Positions 50,398 to 59,606 of a stretch of 64,000 nt of DNA are shown in pieces. Position numbers and translations under genes: made by a program. How positions within the stretch are numbered: position 1 is the stretch's first letter; the number at the start of each line of letters is the position of its first letter. The DNA comes from Propionibacteriales bacterium (GTDB lineage: Bacteria > Actinomycetota > Actinomycetes > Propionibacteriales > Nocardioidaceae). The notes below the pieces were generated by a model. It was not told where the DNA came from. It saw only the letters and a list, made by a program, of their open reading frames with translations, and made no database searches. The DNA lies in assembly GCA_026392415.1 (NCBI GenBank), contig JAPLCC010000060.1:1-64000 (forward strand), in the 5' to 3' direction.

Positions 50398-51366
50398 ATG
50401 CACGACTTCCTGAGCGCCGTCGGTGTCGAGTTGCCGGTCGTGCAGGCCGGCATGGGCGGTGGGATCGCCGGGCCGAAACTGGCTGTTGCGGTCTCGGATG
50501 CCGGGGGCCTGGGCACTCTGGGCATGGCCAGTCCGGGCCCGATGTGCGCACAACTCGAGGCCGTACGCCGTCGTACCGATCGACCGATCGCGATCAACTT
50601 GTTGCTGCCGTTCATCCGCGCCGGGCACGCTTATCCTGCCGCCGAGGCCGACGTCGTGGTCACCTTCTGGGGACGGCCGCGCAGATTGTCCAGGAAGCCG
50701 TGGATCCATCAGGTCGGATCGGTCGGCGAGGCGCGGGCGGCCCACGCCGCCGGTGCCGACGCGGTCATCGTGCAGGGGGTCGAGGCCGGCGGCCACGTCC
50801 GCGGTACGACGCCCGCTCCGGTCCTGTTCGACCAGGTGAGAGCAGCGCTGCCGACTGGCTACCCACTCCTGCTCGCCGGCGGGATCGCCGACGCCGCGGA
50901 CGTTGCAATGGCACTTGGAGCGGGCGCGGTGGCAGCCGTGTGTGGCACCCGGTTCCTGATGTCCCAGGAGAGCGGTGCTGCTCCGGCCTACAAACAGCGT
51001 CTGGTCGATGGTGAGGCCACCGTCCTCACCGAGTTGTTCGGCGTCGGCTGGCCCGGAGCGCACCGGGTGCTCCCCAACGGAGCAACAGAACGCTGGTTGC
51101 GCTCCGAGCCAAGAGGCCCGCGAGCCGTCCGCCTCGCCAACCGCCTGACTCGTCCGCTGATGGCTCGCGGACCGGACGCCGTTCAGGCCTGGGCGTTGAC
51201 GCACAGTTCCGTGCGACTGCCGTTCTACATCCCGGCGCCGCCAGCAGGCGACCTTCCGGTTCGCGTGCTCGAAACGTCGCCGCTCTATGCCGGGGAGACA
51301 GTTGCGCGGATCCACGACCTGCCCGACACAGCCTCCATCGTCCGGTCGCTCGTGGGCGGCACGTAG
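50398..51366 (+). CDS. Nitronate monooxygenase-family flavoprotein
   Basis: 322 residues of the NMO family: VVQAGMGGGIAGPKLAVAVSDAGGLGTLG at the N-terminus, VIVQGVEAGGHVRG with the conserved His, LLLAGGIADAADVAMALGAGA phosphate site. FMN-dependent; real substrate unknown. Shorter and clearly diverged from the NMO-family protein at 34225. No steroid operator. Divergent from mmuM across a 71-base gap. Confidence 0.85.
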   Translation: MHDFLSAVGVELPVVQAGMGGGIAGPKLAVAVSDAGGLGTLGMASPGPMCAQLEAVRRRTDRPIAINLLLPFIRAGHAYPAAEADVVVTFWGRPRRLSRKPWIHQVGSVGEARAAHAAGADAVIVQGVEAGGHVRGTTPAPVLFDQVRAALPTGYPLLLAGGIADAADVAMALGAGAVAAVCGTRFLMSQESGAAPAYKQRLVDGEATVLTELFGVGWPGAHRVLPNGATERWLRSEPRGPRAVRLANRLTRPLMARGPDAVQAWALTHSSVRLPFYIPAPPAGDLPVRVLETSPLYAGETVARIHDLPDTASIVRSLVGGT

Positions 51367-51379
51367 GTGATCGCCTGGT

Positions 51380-52051
51380 TCACCAGCCGCGTGCGCGCCA
51401 TTCCGCCACCCGCGGCCGCTGCTCGCCGAGTGTGGAGTCGCCCCCGTGGCCGGGGTAGAACCAGGTGTCGTCCGGCAGGGTGCCGAAGAGCTTGGTGTCG
51501 ACGTCCTCGATGAGGCTGCGGAAGGCGTCGGCGTCGCCGAAGGTGCCGCCCACGCCGCCGGGGAAGAGCGAGTCGCCCGTGAACAGGTGCGGGTGGCCCT
51601 CCGGGTCGCGGTGGAGCAGGCAGATCGAGCCGGGTGTGTGGCCGGTGATCCGAATGACCTCGAGGGTGCAGTCGCCGACCGCAACGGTGTCGCCGTCGCT
51701 CACCCGGCGGTTGACCGGTACGCCGGTCTGTTCGGTGATTGCGTCCGCGTCGGGCTCACCCGCGACGACCTCGGCGCCGGTCGCCTCGACGACGGCGGCC
51801 AGGGCGCGGTGGTGGTCCCAGTGCTGGTGGGTCGTGACAACGGTGGTCAGACCGGCGTCACCGATCACCTGCAGCAGGGTGTCGGCCGCGTCGGCAGCAT
51901 CGATCAGCACCTGGTCACCGGTCGAGCGGCAGGTGAGCAGGTAGGCGTTGTTCGCCATCTTCTCGTCGACGGCGACCTTCGTGATCGTCAGGCCAGACAG
52001 TTCGCGGACCTGGGGTGCGGCCCCGACGGTCACGTCTCCGGTGTAGGTCAT
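51380..52051 (-). CDS. Glyoxalase II-like metallo-beta-lactamase-fold hydrolase
   Basis: 223 residues with THQHWDHH (H75, H77, D79, H80), GHTPGSICLLH, a metal-bridging Asp in TGDSLF, and YPGHGGDSTL. This is the short glyoxalase II/hydroxyacylglutathione-hydrolase-like type common next to uvrA in actinobacteria; the thiol is more likely mycothiol than glutathione (inference). CATGAT ends 7 bases upstream, a weak -10. Confidence 0.85.
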   Translation of the reverse strand: MTYTGDVTVGAAPQVRELSGLTITKVAVDEKMANNAYLLTCRSTGDQVLIDAADAADTLLQVIGDAGLTTVVTTHQHWDHHRALAAVVEATGAEVVAGEPDADAITEQTGVPVNRRVSDGDTVAVGDCTLEVIRITGHTPGSICLLHRDPEGHPHLFTGDSLFPGGVGGTFGDADAFRSLIEDVDTKLFGTLPDDTWFYPGHGGDSTLGEQRPRVAEWRARGW

Positions 52052-52058
52052 GTCCCCA

Positions 52059-52712
52059 TCATGCCGGGGCGACCAGGTCGCCGGAGTCGCGGCCGGACGC
52101 CCACCAGGCCAGGGCCGAGGCGGGACCGCGGTACGTCGGCGCGTCGGGCGCGGGGGAGCCGAGTTCCCAGGCGCCGTCGCCGTCGGTGGCGACCAACCTG
52201 CAGTCAGCTCGCATTCCCTGGTGCTTGGAGAGCTCGAGGAACAGGACGACGGATTCTTCCGGCCAGTCCGCGTGGGTGTAGCCGGCGGCGAGGTCGGCGT
52301 GGTGGATCTCGACCTCGCGCAGTCGTAGCAGGGGGACCACGCCCGCCCGCAACAGCTGGCCACCGGGTGTGCGTTCGAACCGGGCGTCCTCCGGTGCGCC
52401 GAGCCCGGCGAGCGCCTCGTCGAACGCGTCGGCTGAGGACCGCAGACGGTCAAGGATCTCGGCCGGCGGAGCGGCGCCGAGCTCGGCGATGTCGGAGTCG
52501 CGCTGATCGTTCGAGGCATACATCGTGGTCGGGACGCCGTCGGTCAGGCCGCGCAGAGCGCCGGCGAGTCCCTCAGCGTTCAGTGCCAGGTGGGCGAGGA
52601 CCTCGGCGCGGCTCCAGCCCTCACAGATGCTGGGCGCCGCCCAGTCGGCGTCGGGCAGGGCGGCGACGGTGGCGTACAGGCGAGCGGTCGCGGACTGGAT
52701 CCGGGTGGTCAC
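52059..52712 (-). CDS. MDMPI/DinB-like protein (TIGR03083 type)
   Basis: 217 residues from GTG 52712. Four-helix DinB-like fold: ARLYATVAALPDADWAAPSICEGWSRAEVLAHLALNAEGLAGAL contains the WS-vxdvlaHl-type metal His. The C-terminal half has REVEIHHADLAAGY, the mycothiol-dependent maleylpyruvate isomerase signature (metal His pair). Likely a mycothiol-S-transferase or isomerase; substrate unknown. It is 7 bases from the MBL gene, so the two form an operon, divergent from uvrA. Confidence 0.8.
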   Translation of the reverse strand: MTTRIQSATARLYATVAALPDADWAAPSICEGWSRAEVLAHLALNAEGLAGALRGLTDGVPTTMYASNDQRDSDIAELGAAPPAEILDRLRSSADAFDEALAGLGAPEDARFERTPGGQLLRAGVVPLLRLREVEIHHADLAAGYTHADWPEESVVLFLELSKHQGMRADCRLVATDGDGAWELGSPAPDAPTYRGPASALAWWASGRDSGDLVAPA

Positions 52713-52803
52713 CGGTCCATCATGCCCCGCGAAACCCGCGCTGTCGGTGGCAGGTGAGAAGGTGATTCCCTGGCGCGTCGGCTTGCCCTGACGCCGTACC
52801 ATG

Positions 52804-52819
52804 GCGAACACTTGTTCGA
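52804..52819. promoter_or_regulatory. LexA (SOS) box of uvrA
   Basis: GCGAACACTTGTTCGA matches TCGAACnnnnGTTCGA at all but the first base. It lies 28 bases before the uvrA start and 91 bases upstream of the divergent MDMPI gene. Confidence 0.82.
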
Positions 52820-52847
52820 ACGACGCACGACACCCCGAGGACCGGTA

Positions 52848-55757
52848 GTGACCGATCAGTTGATCATTCGCGGCGCCCGCGAGCACAACCTCAAGGACGT
52901 CTCCCTCGATCTCCCGCGCGACTCGCTGATCGTGTTCACCGGCCTGTCCGGTTCCGGCAAGTCGAGTCTGGCGTTCGACACGATCTTCGCCGAGGGTCAG
53001 CGCCGCTACGTCGAGTCGCTGTCGGCGTACGCCCGTCAGTTCCTCGGACAGATGGACAAGCCCGACGTCGACTTCATCGAGGGTCTCTCGCCGGCCGTCT
53101 CGATCGACCAGAAGTCCACCTCGAAGAACCCCCGTTCGACGGTCGGCACCATCACCGAGGTCTACGACTACCTCCGACTGCTCTATGCCCGTGCTGGCCG
53201 AGCGCACTGTCCCACCTGTGGTGCCCCGATCGAGCGGCAGACGCCGCAGCAGATCGTCGATCGCATGATGGCGCTCGAGGAGGGCACCCGGTTCCAGGTG
53301 CTCGCACCGGTCGTCAGCGGCCGCAAGGGCGAGTACGTCGAGCTCTTCAAGCAGCTCCAGGCGCAGGGATTCTCCCGTGCACGCGTCGACGGGACGATCC
53401 ACAATCTCGACGAGCCGCCGACCCTCGACAAGAAGCTCAAGCACTCGATCGACGTCGTCGTCGACCGCCTGGCCGTCAAGGAGACCGCCAAGCGCCGGCT
53501 CACCGACTCGGTCGAGACCGCCCTGGGCCTGGCCGGTGGCCTGGTCGTCTTCGACCTGGTCGATGCAGCCAAGGGCGAACAGCAGGAGCTCAAGTTCTCG
53601 GAGAAGATGGCGTGCCCCAACGAGCACGCCATCGAGACCGACGACCTCGAGCCCCGCTCCTTCTCGTTCAACTCCCCGTTCGGCGCCTGCCCGGCCTGTG
53701 TCGGCCTCGGCACCCGGATGGAGGTCGACCCCGAGCTGGTCGTGCCCGATCCGACCGCGACGCTGGCCGAGAACGCCCTCCAGCCGTGGAGCCATGCGCA
53801 TGTCGCCGACTACTTCGGCCGGCTGCTGATCGCGCTCGGCGACGAGCTCGGCTTCGACGTCGACACCCCGTGGGAGAACCTCCCGCCCAAGGCGCAGAAG
53901 GCCGTGCTGGAGGGCCATCCGACGAAGGTGCACGTCGTCACCAAGAACCGCTACGGCCGCGAGCGGTCCTACTACGCCGAGTTCGAGGGCGTGCGGAAGT
54001 ACGTCGAGCGCCGCCACCGCGAGGCCGAGAGCGACACCAGTCGCGAGCGCTTCGAGGGATTCATGCGCGAAGTCCCGTGTCCCGTCTGTTCGGGGAGCCG
54101 GCTCAAGCCGGTGTCGATGTCGGTCACCCTCGGTTCGCGTGAAGCCGGCGGCAAGAACATCGCCGAGGTCTGCGCCCTGCCGATCAACGAGGCAGCCGCC
54201 TACCTGTCCGATCTCGACCTGTCGTCGCGCGAGCGCCAGATCGGTGAGCGCGTCCTGAAGGAAATCCAGGAGCGGCTCAACTTCCTGCTCGACGTCGGCC
54301 TCGACTACCTCTCCCTCGACCGGCCCTCGGGTTCCCTGTCGGGCGGCGAGGCCCAGCGGATCCGGCTGGCCACCCAGATCGGTGCCGGCCTGGTCGGTGT
54401 CCTCTACGTGCTCGACGAGCCGTCCATCGGCCTGCACCAGCGCGACAACCAGAAGCTGATCGAGACGCTGGTCCGGCTCAAGGACCTCGGCAACACGCTG
54501 ATCGTGGTCGAGCACGACGAGGACACGATCCGGGTCGCCGACTGGGTCGTCGACATCGGCCCGGGCGCCGGTGAGCACGGTGGCCAGGTGGTCCACTCCG
54601 GCACGGTCAAGGGGCTGCTCGAGCACCCCGACTCGATGACCGGGCAGTACCTCTCCGGTCGCCGCGAGATCCCTGTTCCCGCCGTACGCCGTCCGCGCAC
54701 CGTCGGCCGTGAGCTCAAGGTGCACGGCGCCCGCGAGCACAACCTGCAGAACGTCGACGTCAGCTTCCCGCTGGGCGTCTTCTGCGCAGTCACCGGCGTC
54801 TCGGGCTCCGGCAAGTCGACCCTGGTCAACGACATCCTCTACACGTCGCTGGCGAAGCAGATCTACAACGCCCGCGCCATTCCCGGCCGACACCAGAAGA
54901 TCACCGGGCTCGAGCACGTCGACAAGGTGATCCACGTCGATCAGTCGCCGATCGGCCGCACGCCGCGATCCAACCCGGCGACCTACACCGGCGTCTTCGA
55001 CCACGTCCGCAAGCTGTTCTCGCAGACGCCCGAAGCCAAGATGCGCGGCTACCAACAGGGACGTTTCTCGTTCAACGTCAAGGGCGGGCGCTGCGAAGCG
55101 TGCTCGGGCGACGGCACGATCAAGATCGAGATGAACTTCCTGCCAGACGTCTACGTCCCGTGCGAGGTCTGCCACGGCGCCCGCTACAACCGCGAGACGC
55201 TCGAGGTGCACTACAAGGGCAAGACCATCGCCGAGGTCCTCGACATGCCGATCGAGGAGGCCGCGGAGTTCTTCGCCGCGGTGCCCGCGATCAGCCGGCA
55301 CATGAAGACGCTCTGCGAGGTCGGTCTGGGCTACGTCCGCCTGGGCCAGCCGGCGACGACGCTGTCCGGTGGTGAGGCACAGCGCGTGAAGCTGTCCTCC
55401 GAGCTGCAGAAGCGTTCGACCGGCCGCACCGTCTACGTCCTCGACGAACCGACCACCGGTCTGCACTTCGAGGACATCCGCAAGCTGTTGGGCGTCCTGT
55501 CGAGCCTGGTGGACAAGGGCAACACGGTGCTGGTGATCGAGCACAACCTCGACGTCATCAAGACGGCCGACTGGATCGTCGACATGGGGCCCGAGGGTGG
55601 TTCGCGGGGCGGCACGGTCGTCGCCGAGGGCACACCGGAGGAGATTGCCGCCGTCCGGGCCAGTTACACCGGCCAGTTCCTCAAGCCTCTGCTCGACGGT
55701 CGTGCGGCCGCTCAGCCGAAGCGGCGCGTCCGGGCCAAGGCCACGGCGAAGTCATAG
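52848..55757 (+). CDS. uvrA: Excinuclease ABC subunit A
   Basis: 969 residues, full length. Scans DNA for bulky damage and loads UvrB. Two ABC ATPase modules: Walker A GLSGSGKSS (from 32) and GVSGSGKST (from 650), each with LSGGEAQR signatures. Zinc modules include CPTCGAPIE and CPVCSGSRL, then CEACSGDGTI and CEVCHGARYN. GTG start at 52848 chosen because the family N-terminus (TDQLIIRGAREHNLKDV) begins there; a CCGAGGA ribosome site precedes it. SOS control from the LexA box upstream. Confidence 0.97.
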   Translation: MTDQLIIRGAREHNLKDVSLDLPRDSLIVFTGLSGSGKSSLAFDTIFAEGQRRYVESLSAYARQFLGQMDKPDVDFIEGLSPAVSIDQKSTSKNPRSTVGTITEVYDYLRLLYARAGRAHCPTCGAPIERQTPQQIVDRMMALEEGTRFQVLAPVVSGRKGEYVELFKQLQAQGFSRARVDGTIHNLDEPPTLDKKLKHSIDVVVDRLAVKETAKRRLTDSVETALGLAGGLVVFDLVDAAKGEQQELKFSEKMACPNEHAIETDDLEPRSFSFNSPFGACPACVGLGTRMEVDPELVVPDPTATLAENALQPWSHAHVADYFGRLLIALGDELGFDVDTPWENLPPKAQKAVLEGHPTKVHVVTKNRYGRERSYYAEFEGVRKYVERRHREAESDTSRERFEGFMREVPCPVCSGSRLKPVSMSVTLGSREAGGKNIAEVCALPINEAAAYLSDLDLSSRERQIGERVLKEIQERLNFLLDVGLDYLSLDRPSGSLSGGEAQRIRLATQIGAGLVGVLYVLDEPSIGLHQRDNQKLIETLVRLKDLGNTLIVVEHDEDTIRVADWVVDIGPGAGEHGGQVVHSGTVKGLLEHPDSMTGQYLSGRREIPVPAVRRPRTVGRELKVHGAREHNLQNVDVSFPLGVFCAVTGVSGSGKSTLVNDILYTSLAKQIYNARAIPGRHQKITGLEHVDKVIHVDQSPIGRTPRSNPATYTGVFDHVRKLFSQTPEAKMRGYQQGRFSFNVKGGRCEACSGDGTIKIEMNFLPDVYVPCEVCHGARYNRETLEVHYKGKTIAEVLDMPIEEAAEFFAAVPAISRHMKTLCEVGLGYVRLGQPATTLSGGEAQRVKLSSELQKRSTGRTVYVLDEPTTGLHFEDIRKLLGVLSSLVDKGNTVLVIEHNLDVIKTADWIVDMGPEGGSRGGTVVAEGTPEEIAAVRASYTGQFLKPLLDGRAAAQPKRRVRAKATAKS

Positions 55758-55790
55758 CCGGTGCTCAGGAACTGGCCGTAGCCTGAGGCC

Positions 55791-56276
55791 ATGACAGCCC
55801 CCCTCAGCAGGAGACGCGCTCTGGCGAGCGCTGCGACTCTCGGTGTCGGCGTGCCCTTGTTGGCTGCGTGCAGCGACGACGCTGGGTCCAGCGCGACCGA
55901 CGACAACACGCCCGAGGCGACCAGCAGCGCGCCGACGTCGGCCACGACGACCGAGACCGCTGATGACGCCACCAGTTCGGCCGCGGCGGCAGGCGGGCTT
56001 GTCGCAGCGGCTGACGTCCCGGTGGGCGGCGGCGTGGTCCTCGCCGAGGAGAAGCTCGTGGTCACCCAGCCGACGGCAGGGGACTACAAGGGGTACACCG
56101 CGGTGTGCACCCATCAGGCGTGCCTGGTCACGTCGGTCAATGACGGCAAGATCCTCTGTCCCTGCCACGGCAGCAGTTTCAACGTCGCCGACGGCTCCGT
56201 GGCCGGTGGTCCGGCTCCCTCGCCCCTGGCAGCGATCGCCGTCAAGCTGGACGGCGACCAGGTCGTGCGCGCATGA
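55791..56276 (+). CDS. Rieske [2Fe-2S] lipoprotein, high-potential type
   Basis: 161 residues. Twin-arginine-like SRRRAL then hydrophobic stretch and lipobox LLAAC (C27), so exported folded and lipid-anchored. A Ser/Thr/Ala-rich tether (~30-68) precedes the Rieske domain: ligands C106/H108 and C123/H126 and the extra pair C111 and C125, which forms a disulfide in high-potential Rieske proteins. Electron partner unknown. TAGCCT (55779-55784) ends 7 bases before the ATG. Overlaps the next gene by four bases (ATGA). Confidence 0.87.
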   Translation: MTAPLSRRRALASAATLGVGVPLLAACSDDAGSSATDDNTPEATSSAPTSATTTETADDATSSAAAAGGLVAAADVPVGGGVVLAEEKLVVTQPTAGDYKGYTAVCTHQACLVTSVNDGKILCPCHGSSFNVADGSVAGGPAPSPLAAIAVKLDGDQVVRA

Positions 56277-56710
56277 CCCGACCGGCACCCCGGCTGGGTG
56301 AGGTGCGTACGCATCGACGCATCGTCTTCTCCGGCCTCGGGGCGCTCGGCGTGGCGGCGGCGCTCGCGGGCTGCGCGGGAAGCGGCGACGGGGACGGTGA
56401 CGCCGGCCCGGCGGTCGACTCCGGTGCGGAGCTCGCCTCGAAGTCCGAGGTTCCCGTCGGGGGCGGGATCATCCTCACTGAGGAGAAGATCGTGATCACG
56501 CAGCCGACCGAGGGCGACTTCCAGGCCTTCACCGCCGTTTGCACACACCAGGGCCTTCTGGTCACCTCTGTCGAAGAGGGCACGATCCGCTGCGCCAACC
56601 ACGGTTCGTCGTACGACGCAGCGAGCGGTGACGCCACGGGAGGTCCGGCGTCCGGGCCGCTCGCACCGGTCGGGATCACTTTCGACGGCGACCGGATCCT
56701 CGCAGCCTGA
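56273..56710 (+). CDS. Rieske [2Fe-2S] lipoprotein, low-potential-like paralogue
   Basis: 145 residues, clearly a sister of the preceding protein: lipobox LAGC (C34), a shorter tether, then EVPVGGGIILTEEKIVITQPTEGD and cluster ligands C90/H92 and C107/H110. The two disulfide cysteines are replaced by L95 and N109, so its redox potential should differ. A basic TH-RR-IVF stretch before the hydrophobic segment fits a Tat signal. Start overlaps the upstream stop as ATGA, so the pair is co-translated. Confidence 0.87.
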   Translation: MTRPAPRLGEVRTHRRIVFSGLGALGVAAALAGCAGSGDGDGDAGPAVDSGAELASKSEVPVGGGIILTEEKIVITQPTEGDFQAFTAVCTHQGLLVTSVEEGTIRCANHGSSYDAASGDATGGPASGPLAPVGITFDGDRILAA

Positions 56711-56746
56711 TCGGGGGATGTCGGCGCCGATCCGTAGGCTGGGCGC

Positions 56747-58717
56747 GTGTCACCCGCCCTGAGCTATCGGCCCGAGCCCGGCTCGATCCCCACGCAACCG
56801 GGCGTCTACCGATTCCGGGACCGGCAGCACCGGGTGATCTACGTCGGCAAGGCGAAGAACCTCCGGGCTCGGCTGTCGTCGTACTTCCAGGACATCGGCA
56901 ACCTCCACCAGCGCACGGCCTCGATGGTGACCACCGCGACGTCGGTCGAGTGGACGGTCGTGAAGACCGAGGTCGAGGCACTTCAGCTGGAGTACTCCTG
57001 GATCAAGGAGTTCGACCCGCGCTTCAACGTGAAGTACCGCGATGACAAGTCCTACCCGTGGCTTGCGGTCACCGTCTCCGAGGAGTTCCCGCGGGTGATG
57101 GTCGGTCGCGGGGCCAAGCGCAAGGGCACCCGCTACTTCGGGCCCTATGGTCACGCGTGGGCGATCCGCGAGACCGTCGACATCCTGCTCCGGGTCTTCC
57201 CGATGCGCTCGTGCAGCAACGGTGTCTTCAAGCGTTCGGGACAGATCGGTCGACCGTGCCTGCTCGGTTACATCGACAAGTGCGCGGCGCCCTGCGTCGG
57301 CAACGTCTCCGCCGACGAGCACCGCGCCATCGTCGACGACTTCTGCGACTTCATGGCCGGGCGCACGAAGCAGTTCACCAAGCGCATCGAGAACGAGATG
57401 TACGCCGCGTCGGATGCGCTCGACTTCGAGAAGGCCGCCCGCCTTCGTGACGACCTCGGCGCGATGCAGAAGGCGCTGGAGAAGCAGGCTGTCGTCCTGA
57501 GCGACGGATCGGACGCCGACGTCATCGCGCTGGCCGAGGACCCCCTCGAGGTCGCGGTCCAGGTGTTCTACGTCCGCGGCGGACGGATCCGGGGCCAGCG
57601 GGGTTGGGTCGCCGACCGCACCGACGACGGCGACACGTCGGCATTGGTCGAGTACTTCCTCCTCCAGCTGTACGCCGGCGTCGCTCCCGAGGACGCCCGC
57701 GACGCCGTTCCTCGCGAGATCCTGGTGCCCGAGGTGCCGCCGGAGAGTGAGACGTTCGAGCAGCTGCTGACGGACCTGCGCGGCTCGAAGGTCGAGATCC
57801 GGGTGCCTCAGCGCGGCGACAAGAAGACCTTGCAGGAGACTGTTGCGCGCAACGCTGCCGAGTCGCTGATGCTGCACAAGACCAAGCGCGCCAGCGACCT
57901 CACCACCCGCAACCGGGCGCTCGCCGAGATCGCCGATGCGCTGGGCCTCGACGAGGCGCCGCTGCGCATCGAGTGCTACGACGTGTCCCACATCCAGGGG
58001 ACCGAGATCGTGGCGTCGATGGTGGTGTTCGAGGACGGGCTGGCCAGGAAGGGCGAGTACCGCCGTTTCGTCATCCGTGACCAGGACGGGTCTGATGACG
58101 TCGCGGCGATGCACGAGGTGATCACCCGCCGATTCCGCCGGCTCCTCGACGAGCAGGCCCGCTCGGAGCTCCGCGCAGGGGACGAGACCACCGGTCCGAT
58201 GCTGGTCGACCCCGACACGGGACGGCCGCGCAAGTTCGCCTACGCCCCTGGACTGGTCGTGGTCGACGGCGGGCCGCCGCAGGTCGCGGCCGCGCAGCGC
58301 GCCCTCGACGAGCTCGGTATCGACGACATTCCGGTGTGCGGACTCGCGAAGCGGCTCGAAGAGGTCTGGTTGCCGGGCCAGGATGATCCGGTGATCCTGG
58401 CGCGCACCTCGGAGAGCCTCTACCTGCTGCAGCGCGTGCGCGACGAGGCGCACCGGTTCGCCATCACCCACCACCGCAACCGCCGCTCCAAGTCGATGGT
58501 CGAGAGCCTGCTCGACGGGGTCCCCGGGCTCGGCGAGGTTCGTCGCAAGACCCTGCTCCGCCACTTCGGATCGCTGCGCAAGCTGCGGCTCGCTTCGGTC
58601 GACGAGATCGCCGCCGTGCCCGGCATCGGTCCACGCACGGCTGCGGCCATCAAGGAGGCGCTTGCCGGCGAGGACTCCGTCGCGGCGAAACCGCCCTCCA
58701 CCACAATGACCCCATGA
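56747..58717 (+). CDS. uvrC: Excinuclease ABC subunit C
   Basis: 656 residues, full length. Cuts DNA on both sides of a UvrB-marked lesion. GIY-YIG nuclease near the N-terminus (PGVYRFRD, VIYVGKAKNLRARLSSYF), UVR domain around AASDALDFEKAARLRDDL, RNase H-like endonuclease with IECYDVSHIQGTEIV, and C-terminal HhH VPGIGPRTAAAIK. GTG start with TAGGCT (56735-56740) 7 bases ahead; no Shine-Dalgarno. Followed by rapZ 12 bases on. Confidence 0.97.
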   Translation: MSPALSYRPEPGSIPTQPGVYRFRDRQHRVIYVGKAKNLRARLSSYFQDIGNLHQRTASMVTTATSVEWTVVKTEVEALQLEYSWIKEFDPRFNVKYRDDKSYPWLAVTVSEEFPRVMVGRGAKRKGTRYFGPYGHAWAIRETVDILLRVFPMRSCSNGVFKRSGQIGRPCLLGYIDKCAAPCVGNVSADEHRAIVDDFCDFMAGRTKQFTKRIENEMYAASDALDFEKAARLRDDLGAMQKALEKQAVVLSDGSDADVIALAEDPLEVAVQVFYVRGGRIRGQRGWVADRTDDGDTSALVEYFLLQLYAGVAPEDARDAVPREILVPEVPPESETFEQLLTDLRGSKVEIRVPQRGDKKTLQETVARNAAESLMLHKTKRASDLTTRNRALAEIADALGLDEAPLRIECYDVSHIQGTEIVASMVVFEDGLARKGEYRRFVIRDQDGSDDVAAMHEVITRRFRRLLDEQARSELRAGDETTGPMLVDPDTGRPRKFAYAPGLVVVDGGPPQVAAAQRALDELGIDDIPVCGLAKRLEEVWLPGQDDPVILARTSESLYLLQRVRDEAHRFAITHHRNRRSKSMVESLLDGVPGLGEVRRKTLLRHFGSLRKLRLASVDEIAAVPGIGPRTAAAIKEALAGEDSVAAKPPSTTMTP

Positions 58718-58729
58718 GCGAGGCCAGCC

Positions 58730-59599
58730 ATGACTGAGAACACGCCGGGTCCCCTGGTCGTCGTCACCGGCATGACCGGTGCCGGCCGCAGCACCGCGGC
58801 CAAGGAGCTCGAGGACCTCGGGTTCTTCGTCGTCGACAACCTGCCACCGAACCTGCTGCCCGACGTGGTCCGCCTGGTCGACGAGAGCCACGGTCCGGCC
58901 CAGCCGGTTGCGGTCGTCGTCGACGTCCGGTCCGGCTCCTTCTTCCTCGGCCTGCGCAGCGCCCTGGCACACGGCGTCGCCGGCCGGGAGACGACCCTCG
59001 TCTTCCTCGATGCCGCCGACGAGGTGCTCGTCCGTCGGCAGGAAGCTGCTCGCCGTCCGCACCCCCTGCAGGAGGGTGGCCGCCTGCTCGACGGCCTGCA
59101 GCGGGAGCGGGTCGCCCTGGCCGATCTCCGTTCCGAGGCCGATCTGGTCATCGAGACCAGCAACCTCAACGTCCACCAGCTCACCGACCGGATCGCCGAG
59201 GCGTTCGGCACCCCTGACGCCACCCGGCTGCGGGTGACCGTCATCAGCTTCGGCTTCAAGTACGGCAGCCCGGTCGACGCTGACTACCTCGCCGACATGC
59301 GGTTCCTCCCCAACCCGCACTGGGTGCCCGAGCTCCGGCCGCGCACGGGCCAGGACCCCGAGGTCGCCACCTACGTGCTCGAGCGACCGGGAGCCGCCGA
59401 GTTCCTCGACGCCTACGTCCCGCTGCTCTCCGTGGTGGCCGAGGGCTACCTGCGCGAGGGCAAACGCTTCATGCGGATCGCGATCGGCTGCACCGGAGGC
59501 AAGCACCGCAGCGTCGCCATGAGCGAGGAGATCGTCCGCCGGCTCAAGGAGCAGGGGTACCTCGCACGTGCCATCCATCGCGACCTCGGCCGGGAGTGA
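58730..59599 (+). CDS. rapZ: RNase adapter/nucleotide-binding protein RapZ (YvcJ) family
   Basis: 289 residues. P-loop GMTGAGRST near the N-terminus binds ATP/GTP; the C-terminal RapZ domain has VISFGFKYGSPVDADYLADMRFLPNPHW and IAIGCTGGKHRSVA. In E. coli RapZ steers RNase E to the GlmZ sRNA; in Gram-positives its role is linked to cell wall amino-sugar control. Conserved neighbour of uvrC, yvcK and whiA. Stop is 7 bases before yvcK. Confidence 0.93.
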   Translation: MTENTPGPLVVVTGMTGAGRSTAAKELEDLGFFVVDNLPPNLLPDVVRLVDESHGPAQPVAVVVDVRSGSFFLGLRSALAHGVAGRETTLVFLDAADEVLVRRQEAARRPHPLQEGGRLLDGLQRERVALADLRSEADLVIETSNLNVHQLTDRIAEAFGTPDATRLRVTVISFGFKYGSPVDADYLADMRFLPNPHWVPELRPRTGQDPEVATYVLERPGAAEFLDAYVPLLSVVAEGYLREGKRFMRIAIGCTGGKHRSVAMSEEIVRRLKEQGYLARAIHRDLGRE

Positions 59600-59606
59600 C
59601 CGCTCG

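Noticed and set aside
52059..55544. 1161-codon open frame on the minus strand opposite uvrA
   Set aside because: Frame shadow of high-GC codon use. Only its last ~217 codons, beginning at GTG 52712, look like a real protein (MDMPI/DinB fold).
56750..59578. 942-codon minus-strand frame opposite uvrC and rapZ
   Set aside because: Same shadow pattern; no start signal and no domain.
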